DNA of 64,000 nt from Rhodococcus rhodnii (GTDB lineage Bacteria; Actinomycetota; Actinomycetes; Mycobacteriales; Pseudonocardiaceae). The stretch's first letter is position 1, and each line of letters opens with the position of its first letter. The stretch is from the NCBI GenBank assembly GCA_000720375.1, contig JOAA01000001.1:496001-560000 (forward strand), read 5' to 3'. The notes under the pieces are model-generated. The model ran no database searches, was not told the origin of the DNA, and worked only from the letters and a program-made list of their open reading frames with translations. A program made the translations under genes and the position numbers. Of this stretch, positions 25,522 through 33,135 are shown in pieces.

Positions 25522-27798
25522 ATGCCTACACGACCCAGACCGGCGGTGGCCCTGCTGACCCTTGCCGCCCTGCTCATCAGCCCAACGCACGCAGTCGCCC
25601 AACAGTCGATCCCCGATCCCGTGATAGTTCCGCTGACCCAGTACTTCGACAACGACGGGATCGACTCGGCATCGGCCCGGGACGGCAACTTCGACGGCTC
25701 GGGCTACACCTTCCCCGCCGAAGGCCTGCCCAGCGGCCAGATCCAAGTCGACGGCGTGCCCTACGCGTTCCCCAGCGCCGCACCCAACACCAAGAACAAC
25801 GTCATCGCCCTGGGCCAACGCATCAACGTCCCCCGAGGCCGCTACCACGCTGCGCACTTCCTCGTCGCGGGCAGCTACGGAGTGGCCTCAGGCACAGCGA
25901 CCGTGCACTACGCCGACGGCAGCACAACGACCGCATCCATCGGCGGCCCCGACTGGTACGCTACGAACGGCCCGATCTCCGCGCCGTTCCGCTACAGCCC
26001 AAGCGGTACCGACCAGCACCAGGTGTCCATCTCCACCGCGCAGATCTGGATGGACGCGACCCGCGAAGCCGTCGCCCTCACCCTGCCGACAACCAAACCA
26101 CCGCAGCCCAACCAAGCGAGCCTGCACATCTTCGCGATGACCGCGCAGCCCGCAGCGAAAGGCAAAGCGCTGGCGCTACGGCAAAGCCGCTCAACGACAA
26201 AGCTGATCAACGGCGTACAGGCCGTCGAGGCAACAATCACCAACCTCGGCGACGAGTGGATCACCGAACGGGACGCGGTCCAGGTCACCGTCGACGTCTT
26301 CGGCGCCCGAACCATAAGGCCCGCACAGATCCGCAGGCTCGCACCCGGTGACGAAGCGCGCGTGCGGATCGGCATCGTGCGCACCGGGGCGCCCGTGGAC
26401 ACGATTGTGAACGGAAAGGTTGTCGCGCAAGGAAGGCATCTCAAAGCCGAGCAACCGGTCCGGTTCACGCTCGGCGTCAAGGACTACCAAGCCACCGACG
26501 CCTCACTGGCCACGCACGAGTCGCCGTATTGGTTCGACGACGCCAAGTTCGGCATCTTCATCCACTGGGGCATCTACTCCGTGCCCGCGTGGTCGCCGCC
26601 CGGCGAGCAGTACGCCGAGTGGTACTGGCGATGGATGGAGGACAAGAACAACGCTGTCCACGCGTACCACGAGAAGACCTACGGCAAGGACTTCAAGTAC
26701 GACGACTTCATCCCGCAGTTCACCGCCGAGAAGTACGATCCGAAGGCGTGGGCACAACTGTTCCAAGAGGCCGGTGCCAAGTACTACGTGCTGACTTCCA
26801 AGCATCACGAGGGTTTCGCGCTGTACGACTCCACAGTGTCCGGTCGTGACTCGGTCGACCTCGGTCCGAAACGGGACCTGGTCAAGGAGTTGTTCGACGC
26901 GTCCCGCCAGTACACCCCGGAGATGCGCAACGGGCTCTACTTCTCCATGCCCGAGTGGTACAACCCGGACAATCCGTGGACGGGCCACGGCCCCAAGAAC
27001 CCTTACACCGGAGCGGATGAGCCCTATACCGGCTATCAGTCCGGAAGGGACTTCGTCCGCGACTACCAGGCACCCCAGATGCGGGAGATCGTCCACCAGT
27101 ACGACCCGGACGTGATCTGGTGCGACATCGGCGGCGTGAACGACAGCCGGACCGTGCTCGCGGATTACTTCAACCGCGCCAAGAACCGGCCGAACCCGAA
27201 GGACGTCACGGTCGATGACCGCTGCGGCATCCCGACCCACGACTACACAACGCCGGAGTACACCACCTATCCGGACACCGTGGTCAAGAAGTGGGAGGCC
27301 AGCCGCGGCCTCGACCCGCGTTCCTACGGCTACAACAAGGCCACGCCGGACAGCATGTACATGACCGCCGACGAGGTCGTGGACACGCTTGTCGACGTGA
27401 CCAGCAAGAACGGCAACTTCCTGCTCGACATCGGCCCACGCGCGGACGGCTCGATCCCGGAGATCATGCAGACGCGCCTGCGGGAGACCGGCGCGTGGCT
27501 GAAGACCAACGGCGAGTCGATCTACGGCACGACGTACTGGTCACGAATGGCCGCGCAAGGCCCGTTGCGGTTCACCGTCAAGCAGAACGAGGCCTTCTAC
27601 ATCACGTCGCTCGACAAGCCGGGCAACCAGGTCGTCGTGGACGCGCCCGTGCCGGTCAGGGACGGCGACAGGCTCACCATGCTCGGCTACAACGGACCGC
27701 TGAAGTGGAGCAAGCAGAACGGAAAGCTGGTGATCGACGTGCCGCCGGCCGCGCAGGCAGCCGGACAGCACGCCTGGGTCTTCAAACTGACCTCGTGA
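25522..27798 (+). CDS. secreted alpha-L-fucosidase, GH29, with N-terminal beta-sandwich modules
   Basis: A 758-residue exported protein. The ATG at 25522 has GGAG six bases upstream and opens a Sec signal ending near THAVA-QQ; the earlier Met at 25459 would hide the signal. Residues of about 35-180 form a beta-sandwich opening YFDNDGID and SGYTFPAEGL, a module common beside bacterial glycosidases. About 190-310 look like an NPCBM-associated domain. The GH29 barrel follows: WFDDAKFGIFIHWGIYSVPAW, YYVLTSKHHEGFALYDS (both quoted in part) and VIWCDIGG with the likely nucleophile Asp. It would remove alpha-L-fucose from glycans. The stop codon lies inside a perfect palindrome shared with the convergent methyltransferase gene. 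Confidence 0.92.
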   Translation: MPTRPRPAVALLTLAALLISPTHAVAQQSIPDPVIVPLTQYFDNDGIDSASARDGNFDGSGYTFPAEGLPSGQIQVDGVPYAFPSAAPNTKNNVIALGQRINVPRGRYHAAHFLVAGSYGVASGTATVHYADGSTTTASIGGPDWYATNGPISAPFRYSPSGTDQHQVSISTAQIWMDATREAVALTLPTTKPPQPNQASLHIFAMTAQPAAKGKALALRQSRSTTKLINGVQAVEATITNLGDEWITERDAVQVTVDVFGARTIRPAQIRRLAPGDEARVRIGIVRTGAPVDTIVNGKVVAQGRHLKAEQPVRFTLGVKDYQATDASLATHESPYWFDDAKFGIFIHWGIYSVPAWSPPGEQYAEWYWRWMEDKNNAVHAYHEKTYGKDFKYDDFIPQFTAEKYDPKAWAQLFQEAGAKYYVLTSKHHEGFALYDSTVSGRDSVDLGPKRDLVKELFDASRQYTPEMRNGLYFSMPEWYNPDNPWTGHGPKNPYTGADEPYTGYQSGRDFVRDYQAPQMREIVHQYDPDVIWCDIGGVNDSRTVLADYFNRAKNRPNPKDVTVDDRCGIPTHDYTTPEYTTYPDTVVKKWEASRGLDPRSYGYNKATPDSMYMTADEVVDTLVDVTSKNGNFLLDIGPRADGSIPEIMQTRLRETGAWLKTNGESIYGTTYWSRMAAQGPLRFTVKQNEAFYITSLDKPGNQVVVDAPVPVRDGDRLTMLGYNGPLKWSKQNGKLVIDVPPAAQAAGQHAWVFKLTS

Positions 27799-27838
27799 GT
27801 GTTTTGGCCGGTTAGAACCGGCCAAAACACTCACGAGG
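27791..27838. repeat. Perfect 23-bp palindrome carrying two stop codons; copy D of the CTCGTGAG family
   Basis: Left arm 27791-27813 and right arm 27816-27838 are perfect 23-base complements with a two-base centre (arm sequence opens CCTCGTGAGTGTTTTGGCCG). The TGA at 27796-27798 ends the fucosidase, and the complementary TGA at 27831-27833 ends the convergent methyltransferase. Each protein therefore ends in a residue followed by Ser-stop encoded by the repeat. It is the most symmetric copy in the window and a likely two-way terminator. Confidence 0.92.
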
Positions 27839-28655
27839 GATTAGCTGCGGTGATGAGCCAGGTGGCGGAGTCGTACTCGACTCCCCGCTCGGTCTGATGC
27901 TTGGCCATGTCGGTGCGCAGAGCGGCGAGCACCGAGTCTCGCTGCTCCGCGTCGACCAGCTTGTGGAACTGGCTGGCGATGAACTCGGCCGCGTCCTCAG
28001 GGTCGCGGCCGAAGTACATCGTCCTGGTCAGCCCGGTCATCTTGACGTCGTCGAAACGCGCCTTGCCCAGCAGGGCCTTGCCCCGGTCCGGATCGCTCAG
28101 CGAGAACGCGTGCACTCCGTCCGGCGGCGGCTTCGGCAGGTCACGACCGGCCGCCAGAATCGTCCGGAACGTCGTGAGCCAAACGTTGTCGTCCATCGGT
28201 TGCCAGGCGAGCAGGACCAGCCTGCCGCCCGGCTTGAGCGCATGCCGGATGTTCGTGAACGCCGCGACCGGGTCTTCGAAGAACATCGAACCGTTACGGC
28301 TGATCGCGACGTCGAACGCGGCTTCGGCGAAGTCGTGCACCTGAGCATCCGCTTGTTCGAACCGGATGTTCGGGATCCTCTGGGAGCGCTGCCGGGCCAA
28401 CGCGATCATCTGCCCGGAAAGGTCTACCCCCAGTACTTGTTTGGCGCTCGCGGCAGCCGTCCGGGTCGTGGTTCCGCTGCCGCACCCGATGTCGAGCACG
28501 TTGTCGGTCGGCTGGATGGCCGCCGCACCGAAGAAATCCCCCATGTAGTTCGCGATGCCCTCGTCGAGCCGGTCGGCGCGCTCCACCCAGAAGTCGCCCT
28601 CGCCGCCGTTCCATGACTTCCACTGTTCGACATTGGTTTCGCCCATGGGCGTCAT
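27831..28655 (-). CDS. SAM-dependent methyltransferase, class I
   Basis: A 274-residue methyltransferase of the UbiE/type 11 kind. Motif I is VLDIGCGSGTTTRTAA, followed by VLGVDLSGQMIALAR (acidic residue for the ribose) and the post-I FEQADAQVHDF segment. The ATG at 28655 overlaps the TetR stop as ATGA; longer readings pass through the regulator gene. Coupled to a TetR regulator, it is probably under that regulator's own control, along with the divergent di-iron oxygenase. The acceptor is unknown. The final codons and stop are provided by palindrome copy D. Confidence 0.9.
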   Translation of the reverse strand: MTPMGETNVEQWKSWNGGEGDFWVERADRLDEGIANYMGDFFGAAAIQPTDNVLDIGCGSGTTTRTAAASAKQVLGVDLSGQMIALARQRSQRIPNIRFEQADAQVHDFAEAAFDVAISRNGSMFFEDPVAAFTNIRHALKPGGRLVLLAWQPMDDNVWLTTFRTILAAGRDLPKPPPDGVHAFSLSDPDRGKALLGKARFDDVKMTGLTRTMYFGRDPEDAAEFIASQFHKLVDAEQRDSVLAALRTDMAKHQTERGVEYDSATWLITAANPS

Positions 28656-29221
28656 CGTGGCAGGCCGACGTCCAGCAGGTCCTCCAAATAACGACGCAGG
28701 GCGGCCGAATCGTCGATCCGGACCGTGCCCGGCGTGGTGATCAGCGACAGGATCAGCCGGCAGCACCACTCCACGATCACGATGGGATCGACCGTCGGGA
28801 ACTCGCCGTCCGCGATGGCCTGCTTGACGTGCGGGGTGAACAGCGCGAGACCGGTCTGGATGACCTGCTCGGAGTGCACGGTGAACCACGGCAGGACCGA
28901 GATCGGATTCTCCCGCAACACCTTCTGCAGCAGGGCGTGGTTCCTCGCGTACTCGACGACGGCCACGATGGTGTCGACGAACCGCTGCCGCAGCGTGCCC
29001 GGCCGGGTCACGATCGGCTCGATGGCCGCGTGCATCCGGGAGATGTCCCGCTCGATCAGGGCCATCACGATGGCGTCCTGGTCGCCGACGTACTTGTAGA
29101 CCGTCGGCCGGGAAACCTTCGCCCGTTCGGCTATCGCAGCGTGGATCCGGGCGCCGGGATGGCTTTCCAGGAAACAATCCACGGCCGCATCCAGGATCCG
29201 GCCCTTCAGATCGTCCACCAT
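28652..29221 (-). CDS. TetR-family transcriptional regulator
   Basis: A 189-residue repressor. The N-terminal helix-turn-helix reads GRILDAAVDCFLE, then RIHAAIAERAKVSRPTVYKYVGDQ (in part), the standard TetR layout with the recognition helix at VSRPTVYKYV. The C-terminal ligand domain is all-helical and not otherwise classifiable. It is divergent from the di-iron oxygenase gene, and an inverted TTTACGT/ACGTAAA pair lies in the 80-base gap. Auto-repression and control of the oxygenase are likely by analogy. Confidence 0.93.
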   Translation of the reverse strand: MVDDLKGRILDAAVDCFLESHPGARIHAAIAERAKVSRPTVYKYVGDQDAIVMALIERDISRMHAAIEPIVTRPGTLRQRFVDTIVAVVEYARNHALLQKVLRENPISVLPWFTVHSEQVIQTGLALFTPHVKQAIADGEFPTVDPIVIVEWCCRLILSLITTPGTVRIDDSAALRRYLEDLLDVGLPR

Positions 29222-29243
29222 AACCGAAGCCTATCTCTGCCTG

Positions 29244-29290
29244 TTGACCGCACGCACCCAGCAGGTTTACGTTTGATGAGCAGACGTAAA
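29244..29290 (+). promoter_or_regulatory. Promoter and likely TetR operator before di-iron oxygenase gene
   Basis: TTGACC (29244-29249) and TACGTT (29268-29273) form a -35/-10 pair at 18-base spacing. TTTACGT (29266-29272) and ACGTAAA (29284-29290) are an exact inverted repeat with an 11-base spacer that covers the -10, so a bound dimer would block the polymerase. Confidence 0.6.
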
Positions 29291-29301
29291 AGGGGTGCGC
29301 G

Positions 29302-30183
29302 ATGAGGGACACCGAGCAGGATGCTCAGCGGTTGCTCAACGGGTCGGTCCGGCGCTCGTACGACTCCGCCGTGGACATCGACTGGGACGCCCCATTAGTC
29401 GACGGCAAGTACTTCCTGCCGCCGAACCTGTCCGCGCTCTACGACACTCCACTGTGGCATCGGCTGACGCCGCGGCAGCGGATCGAGCTGTCCCGCCAGG
29501 AACTGGCGAACTTGCTGTCGGTCGGGCACTGGTTCGAGAACGTGCTCAACCAGGCGCTGCTGCGGATGATCTTCGACGCCGATCCGGCCGCGCGGCACAC
29601 GCACTACGCGCTGACCGAGATCGGCGACGAATGCCGCCACATGCTGATGTTCGGCAGGCTGATCGAGAAGATCGGCGCACAGTACTACCGCCAGCCGCGA
29701 GCCCAGCTGGCCATCACCAGCTCGCTGCCGCGCCGGCTGCGTGGCCTGCACCTCTGGGTCGGCGCGTTGATCGGCGAAGAGATCTTCGACGCGTGGCAAC
29801 GCAAGATCATGGACGACCCCGGCATGCAACCGGTCGTGCGGCGGATGATGCGCATCCATGTCGTGGAGGAAGCACGGCACATCCAGTGGGCGCGCGAGGG
29901 CGTGGCGCGCCGGATGCGGTACGCGTCCTGGTGGGAGAAGGAAACCATCGGCCGGATGGTCGGCTTCGGCGGCCAGTTCTTCAGCGACCAGTTGGTACAC
30001 CGCCGGATCTACGCCCGCGCGGGCCTCAACGCCGACGAGGCCTACCGGCAGGCTGTGGCCAACCCGCACTACCGGCAGGTCAAGCAGGAGGGCTTCGACA
30101 AGCTCTGCCGCTTCTTCGACGAGCAGGGCATCTTCCGCGGCAAGGCCCGGGAACGCTGGCGTCAGGCGGGATTCATCGCATGA
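29302..30183 (+). CDS. AurF-like di-iron oxygenase
   Basis: A 293-residue helical protein of the AurF (p-aminobenzoate N-oxygenase)/CmlI-like group. The metal-ligand pattern is visible in order: Glu in SRQELAN, EIGDECRHM (Glu...His), GEEIFDAW, then HVVEEARHIQW (His-x3-Glu-x2-His). This gives the seven-ligand His-rich di-iron site typical of the family. Members oxidise aryl amines to nitro groups or hydroxylate lipids and small molecules. It overlaps the next gene by four bases and is divergent from a TetR/methyltransferase pair. The substrate is unknown; detoxification or modification of an aromatic or lipid compound is inferred. Confidence 0.87.
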   Translation: MRDTEQDAQRLLNGSVRRSYDSAVDIDWDAPLVDGKYFLPPNLSALYDTPLWHRLTPRQRIELSRQELANLLSVGHWFENVLNQALLRMIFDADPAARHTHYALTEIGDECRHMLMFGRLIEKIGAQYYRQPRAQLAITSSLPRRLRGLHLWVGALIGEEIFDAWQRKIMDDPGMQPVVRRMMRIHVVEEARHIQWAREGVARRMRYASWWEKETIGRMVGFGGQFFSDQLVHRRIYARAGLNADEAYRQAVANPHYRQVKQEGFDKLCRFFDEQGIFRGKARERWRQAGFIA

Positions 30184-30818
30184 AGGTCGCGCTGATCGAC
30201 GTGCCCGACCGGATGATCCGCATGCTTCCCGGTTTCGCCGTGGTACTGCTCGACGAGGCCATCGACTACGAGTTCGACGCGCGGTGTGACATGTGGACGG
30301 TCACTGCGCCAAATGGCCGTACCACAACGGCACGGGTCATCGTGACGAGCTTCCCGGTGCCCGGCCCGAACGCGTTCCGGTTCGAGCGCAACAACTACCG
30401 GTACATCGCGCGCTGCCTGCGAATGATGGGCCTGCAGGACGCCAGACGCATCGAGGTCCGGCCGGACGCACGGATCTCGTACCGCCGTAAGCCCGATCCG
30501 CACAACTACATCTTCACGCCCTACGAGAGCGACCTCGACGAGACGCACCGAGGTCCGGCCGTACTGACCGTCGACGGCAAGCAGATCGACGTGAAGGTGC
30601 ACCTGATGGGGCATCTCCAGCCGATCGACGGCAGCTATCGCTGGTACGGCCGGATCTTCGCGGACCCGAACGTCACGTCGGCGCACAGGAACGGCCACAA
30701 GGACGTCACTGTCAAGATTCCGGGCGGGCTGGAGCGCGCCGGGCGGCTCACCGAAGTCGACCCGTGGGGCAATATCCGGATCACCGGAAGCGGCCGTCCG
30801 CCCTTCCCCTATCCCTGA
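30180..30818 (+). CDS. DUF4873-containing protein
   Basis: A 212-residue protein whose ATG overlaps the oxygenase stop (ATGA, 30180-30183). The C-terminal half (about residues 115-205) has the DUF4873 signature: YRGPAVLTVDG-like start, GHLQPIDGSYRWYGRI, then a GNIRITGSGRPPFP-type end. This domain is found fused to, or beside, flavin monooxygenases in mycobacteria and relatives. The N-terminal half (MKVALIDVPDRMIRMLPGF) is unassigned. Coupling to a di-iron oxygenase suggests an accessory or substrate-handling role; no activity is known. Its last ten bases overlap the convergent lipoprotein gene. Confidence 0.8.
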   Translation: MKVALIDVPDRMIRMLPGFAVVLLDEAIDYEFDARCDMWTVTAPNGRTTTARVIVTSFPVPGPNAFRFERNNYRYIARCLRMMGLQDARRIEVRPDARISYRRKPDPHNYIFTPYESDLDETHRGPAVLTVDGKQIDVKVHLMGHLQPIDGSYRWYGRIFADPNVTSAHRNGHKDVTVKIPGGLERAGRLTEVDPWGNIRITGSGRPPFPYP

Positions 30819-31705
30819 CCAAGCGCTTGCACGAGCTTCTCGGCGATCGCCGGATCGGTGTCGCCGATCATCAGATCGAGCAACGCGTCGTCACGCAGCC
30901 GGACAGTCACCGAGGAGTCGGTGATCTTCCCGGGACGTCCGGCGATCCGGTCGGTGAACGCCGCCGATCCCACGCTGTCCACCACGACAAGGGCCAACGT
31001 CGTGCCGTCCGGCTTGCGCAGCGTGCATGTGCCGTTCTCGATCGCCTTGACCACCTCGAAGCCCAGCGTGTCCTCCGCGACCGTGCACAGCTGGAGGACC
31101 TGAACGGGCCGCGGCAGATCGATGAACTCCCCGGCGTTCAGGGGTGTCGACGCGAAGGCGATGGTGCCGTCATCGTCCACATCGGGCAGATTGTCGGTCT
31201 GCCTTGCCAGCACCGGAACGAGCTCGTCGAGCAGGCCGCGGACCGTCGACTCCAGGTTGGCCGCCGCCTGCGCGCGCAGGATCGGGGTCCGCTTGCTGGC
31301 CGAGCGGTAGCCGTCGGTCTCGGCGATGCTGACGTCGATCACGACCTTGTTGTTCACGTTGACCTGAGCGGGCCTGCCGCCGACCTGCTGGGTCGGCGCG
31401 AACTTGTCCCACACGGCCTGCAACGTCAGGTCGATCGTGGCCTTGCGTTCGTCGGAGATACGGCACGTTCCCTTGACGCGCTCGCGGAAAACCATGTTGG
31501 AGTTCAGCAGGTTCCGCAGCTGCTGCTCCGGCAAAGCGTTGCACAGCACCTGAGAGGCGGTGTCCGAGTGGACATAGCTGAGCGCTTCCCCACTTGACAT
31601 CGGCACAGCTCGCGCGTGGTCCGCCGGCGGTGGCGGCGCTTGCTCCTGCGCCGCTGTACTGCATCCAGCAACCAACAACGCGCACACAATCAGAACGCGA
31701 ACCAT
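30809..31705 (-). CDS. predicted lipoprotein, DUF3558-like
   Basis: A 298-residue exported lipoprotein. The signal MVRVLIVCALLVAGC has a lipobox VAGC with Cys15. The mature part has paired cysteines in the pattern CNALP...GTCRI and LQLCTVAED...GTCTLRKP, two similar cystatin-like halves as in actinobacterial DUF3558 surface lipoproteins. No function is established. A probable broken paralogue lies directly upstream (31834-32160), so this was once a tandem pair. It is convergent with the DUF4873 gene. Confidence 0.75.
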   Translation of the reverse strand: MVRVLIVCALLVAGCSTAAQEQAPPPPADHARAVPMSSGEALSYVHSDTASQVLCNALPEQQLRNLLNSNMVFRERVKGTCRISDERKATIDLTLQAVWDKFAPTQQVGGRPAQVNVNNKVVIDVSIAETDGYRSASKRTPILRAQAAANLESTVRGLLDELVPVLARQTDNLPDVDDDGTIAFASTPLNAGEFIDLPRPVQVLQLCTVAEDTLGFEVVKAIENGTCTLRKPDGTTLALVVVDSVGSAAFTDRIAGRPGKITDSSVTVRLRDDALLDLMIGDTDPAIAEKLVQALGQG

Positions 31706-31833
31706 GGTCCCCTATTTCCGGCCGGCGCTTGCACAACTAGGACCTCGGTCCGGCGCCATCCGGCGGCCTGCCGACCGAGCGTCGGTGAATTGCCATCTGG
31801 TTTCCGGACAGTACACCCAACGGAATCAGTCGA

Positions 31834-32160
31834 TCACCCGGGTTCATGATCGACCACCGCCGCACGAACGTGCACAACCGCAGTGCCCCAACGGTTTCCG
31901 CTGATCAACCAGCGCGTTGCCGGACAGCGGAGTCCTGGTGAACGACAAACGGCGTGATCCGATCCGTCCTCCTCGGTCGTCGCCTGCTTGAGGTTCAGCT
32001 CGAGCGCCTTCGAGCCCTGCTGGTCGACGATCCGGCACGTCCTGGTCTTACCCGTGATGTCGGGTTCGTACCGGACGAAGACCGGATGCGGCGGCGTGAG
32101 CGGCGAGCACCAAAGCACAGACCACGAGGCGACGCTTGATGAATCCCCCCAGGGTTCACG
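31834..32160 (-). pseudogene. Remnant of a second lipoprotein of the same family
   Basis: Read on the minus strand, a signal-like stretch KRRLVVCALVLAA (compare VRVLIVCALLVAG in the intact neighbour) appears in one frame from about 32145. Another frame then gives RTCRIVDQQGSKALELNLKQ, matching the GTCRISDERKATIDLTLQ segment of the neighbour. The frame then runs out of similarity at about 31834. This frame change and truncation indicate decay. The rest of the 455-base gap before the intact lipoprotein holds no other gene. Confidence 0.45.
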
Positions 32161-33129
32161 TCAGGGGATTGTGGCACACCAAGCTTCGATCGCGGCCAGC
32201 GTTTTCCGCTTGATGTCGCCCGGGGCCGCCGATGCGGTGATGGAGTGCTTGGCGATCGCGGCGAGTTTCTTGTCGGACAGGCCGATCATCTCCCGGGCGA
32301 TGCGGTATTGGCCGGTCACGTTCGCGCCGAACAACAACGGATCATCGGACGCGAGGGCCACCGGGACGCCCGCGCCGAGGACTTCACGGATCGGCAACGA
32401 TTCATAGGACGCTACGCCAAGTGGCGGATACGAGGTCGGGCAAACTTCAAGGGCCACTTGATGTTCGGCCAAATGGCCTAGTGTCTCCGGATCACGCATG
32501 GCGGTGATGCCGTGTCCGATTCGGTTGGCCCGCAAAGCGTCGACACATGCCCGGACGTGCCATGCGTCTTCGTAGAAACCGCCGTGCGGCACGGACATCA
32601 GGCCGGCGTCCGTGGCGATCCGGCATGCTTCCACGAAGTCGTCGATCCGGCCGCGGCGTTCGTCATTGGACAGACCGAAGCCGACCACTTTGGTATACCG
32701 GGTTGCCAGCCGGGCCAGCATGGTCGCGTGTTCGCCGGGTTTGGCCCAACTGGACGCGATGATCAGGCCGCAGGGTTTGCCTTCCATCGCGTCCAGCGCA
32801 ACCTCGACCACGGGGTCATATCCGCCGAGCAGCGGCGCGTACGAGGTGGGATCCAGCTGGATCTCCACCCACGTACACCCGTCGGCGAGGTTGTCATCGA
32901 TCGACTCGGTGATGATGCGGTGGATGACTTCGGCGCTGCGGACCACAGCGCGCCTCGCGTCGTACCGTTCCTGGAACGCTTCCCACAGCTGTGCCTCCCC
33001 CATCGGCAATGGCGCAGGCACAGTCAACCCGTGGACCGCGGCCAGCTCTTCGAGCGTGGCCTGCCGCATCCCACCAGTCAGATGCAGGTGCAGGTTCGCC
33101 TTCGGCAGTTCCCGGAGATCATCCACCAC
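32161..33129 (-). CDS. adenosine deaminase homologue lacking the catalytic Glu
   Basis: A 322-residue amidohydrolase-type TIM barrel closest to adenosine deaminase. Metal ligands are present: His14/His16 in NLHLHLTG, His182 in VPHGG, and Asp262-Asp263 in ASDDP, and His206 in RIGHG is kept. The usual HAGE (or HGGE) motif, whose Glu protonates the purine, reads HGGF here with Phe185 in the Glu position; Glu187 two residues on is the only nearby acid. Either the chemistry has shifted or the substrate differs from adenosine. GTG start, six bases after the GH16 stop, with no clear ribosome-binding site, so expression may depend on read-through from the GH16 gene. Confidence 0.8.
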   Translation of the reverse strand: MVDDLRELPKANLHLHLTGGMRQATLEELAAVHGLTVPAPLPMGEAQLWEAFQERYDARRAVVRSAEVIHRIITESIDDNLADGCTWVEIQLDPTSYAPLLGGYDPVVEVALDAMEGKPCGLIIASSWAKPGEHATMLARLATRYTKVVGFGLSNDERRGRIDDFVEACRIATDAGLMSVPHGGFYEDAWHVRACVDALRANRIGHGITAMRDPETLGHLAEHQVALEVCPTSYPPLGVASYESLPIREVLGAGVPVALASDDPLLFGANVTGQYRIAREMIGLSDKKLAAIAKHSITASAAPGDIKRKTLAAIEAWCATIP

Positions 33130-33135
33130 ACCACA

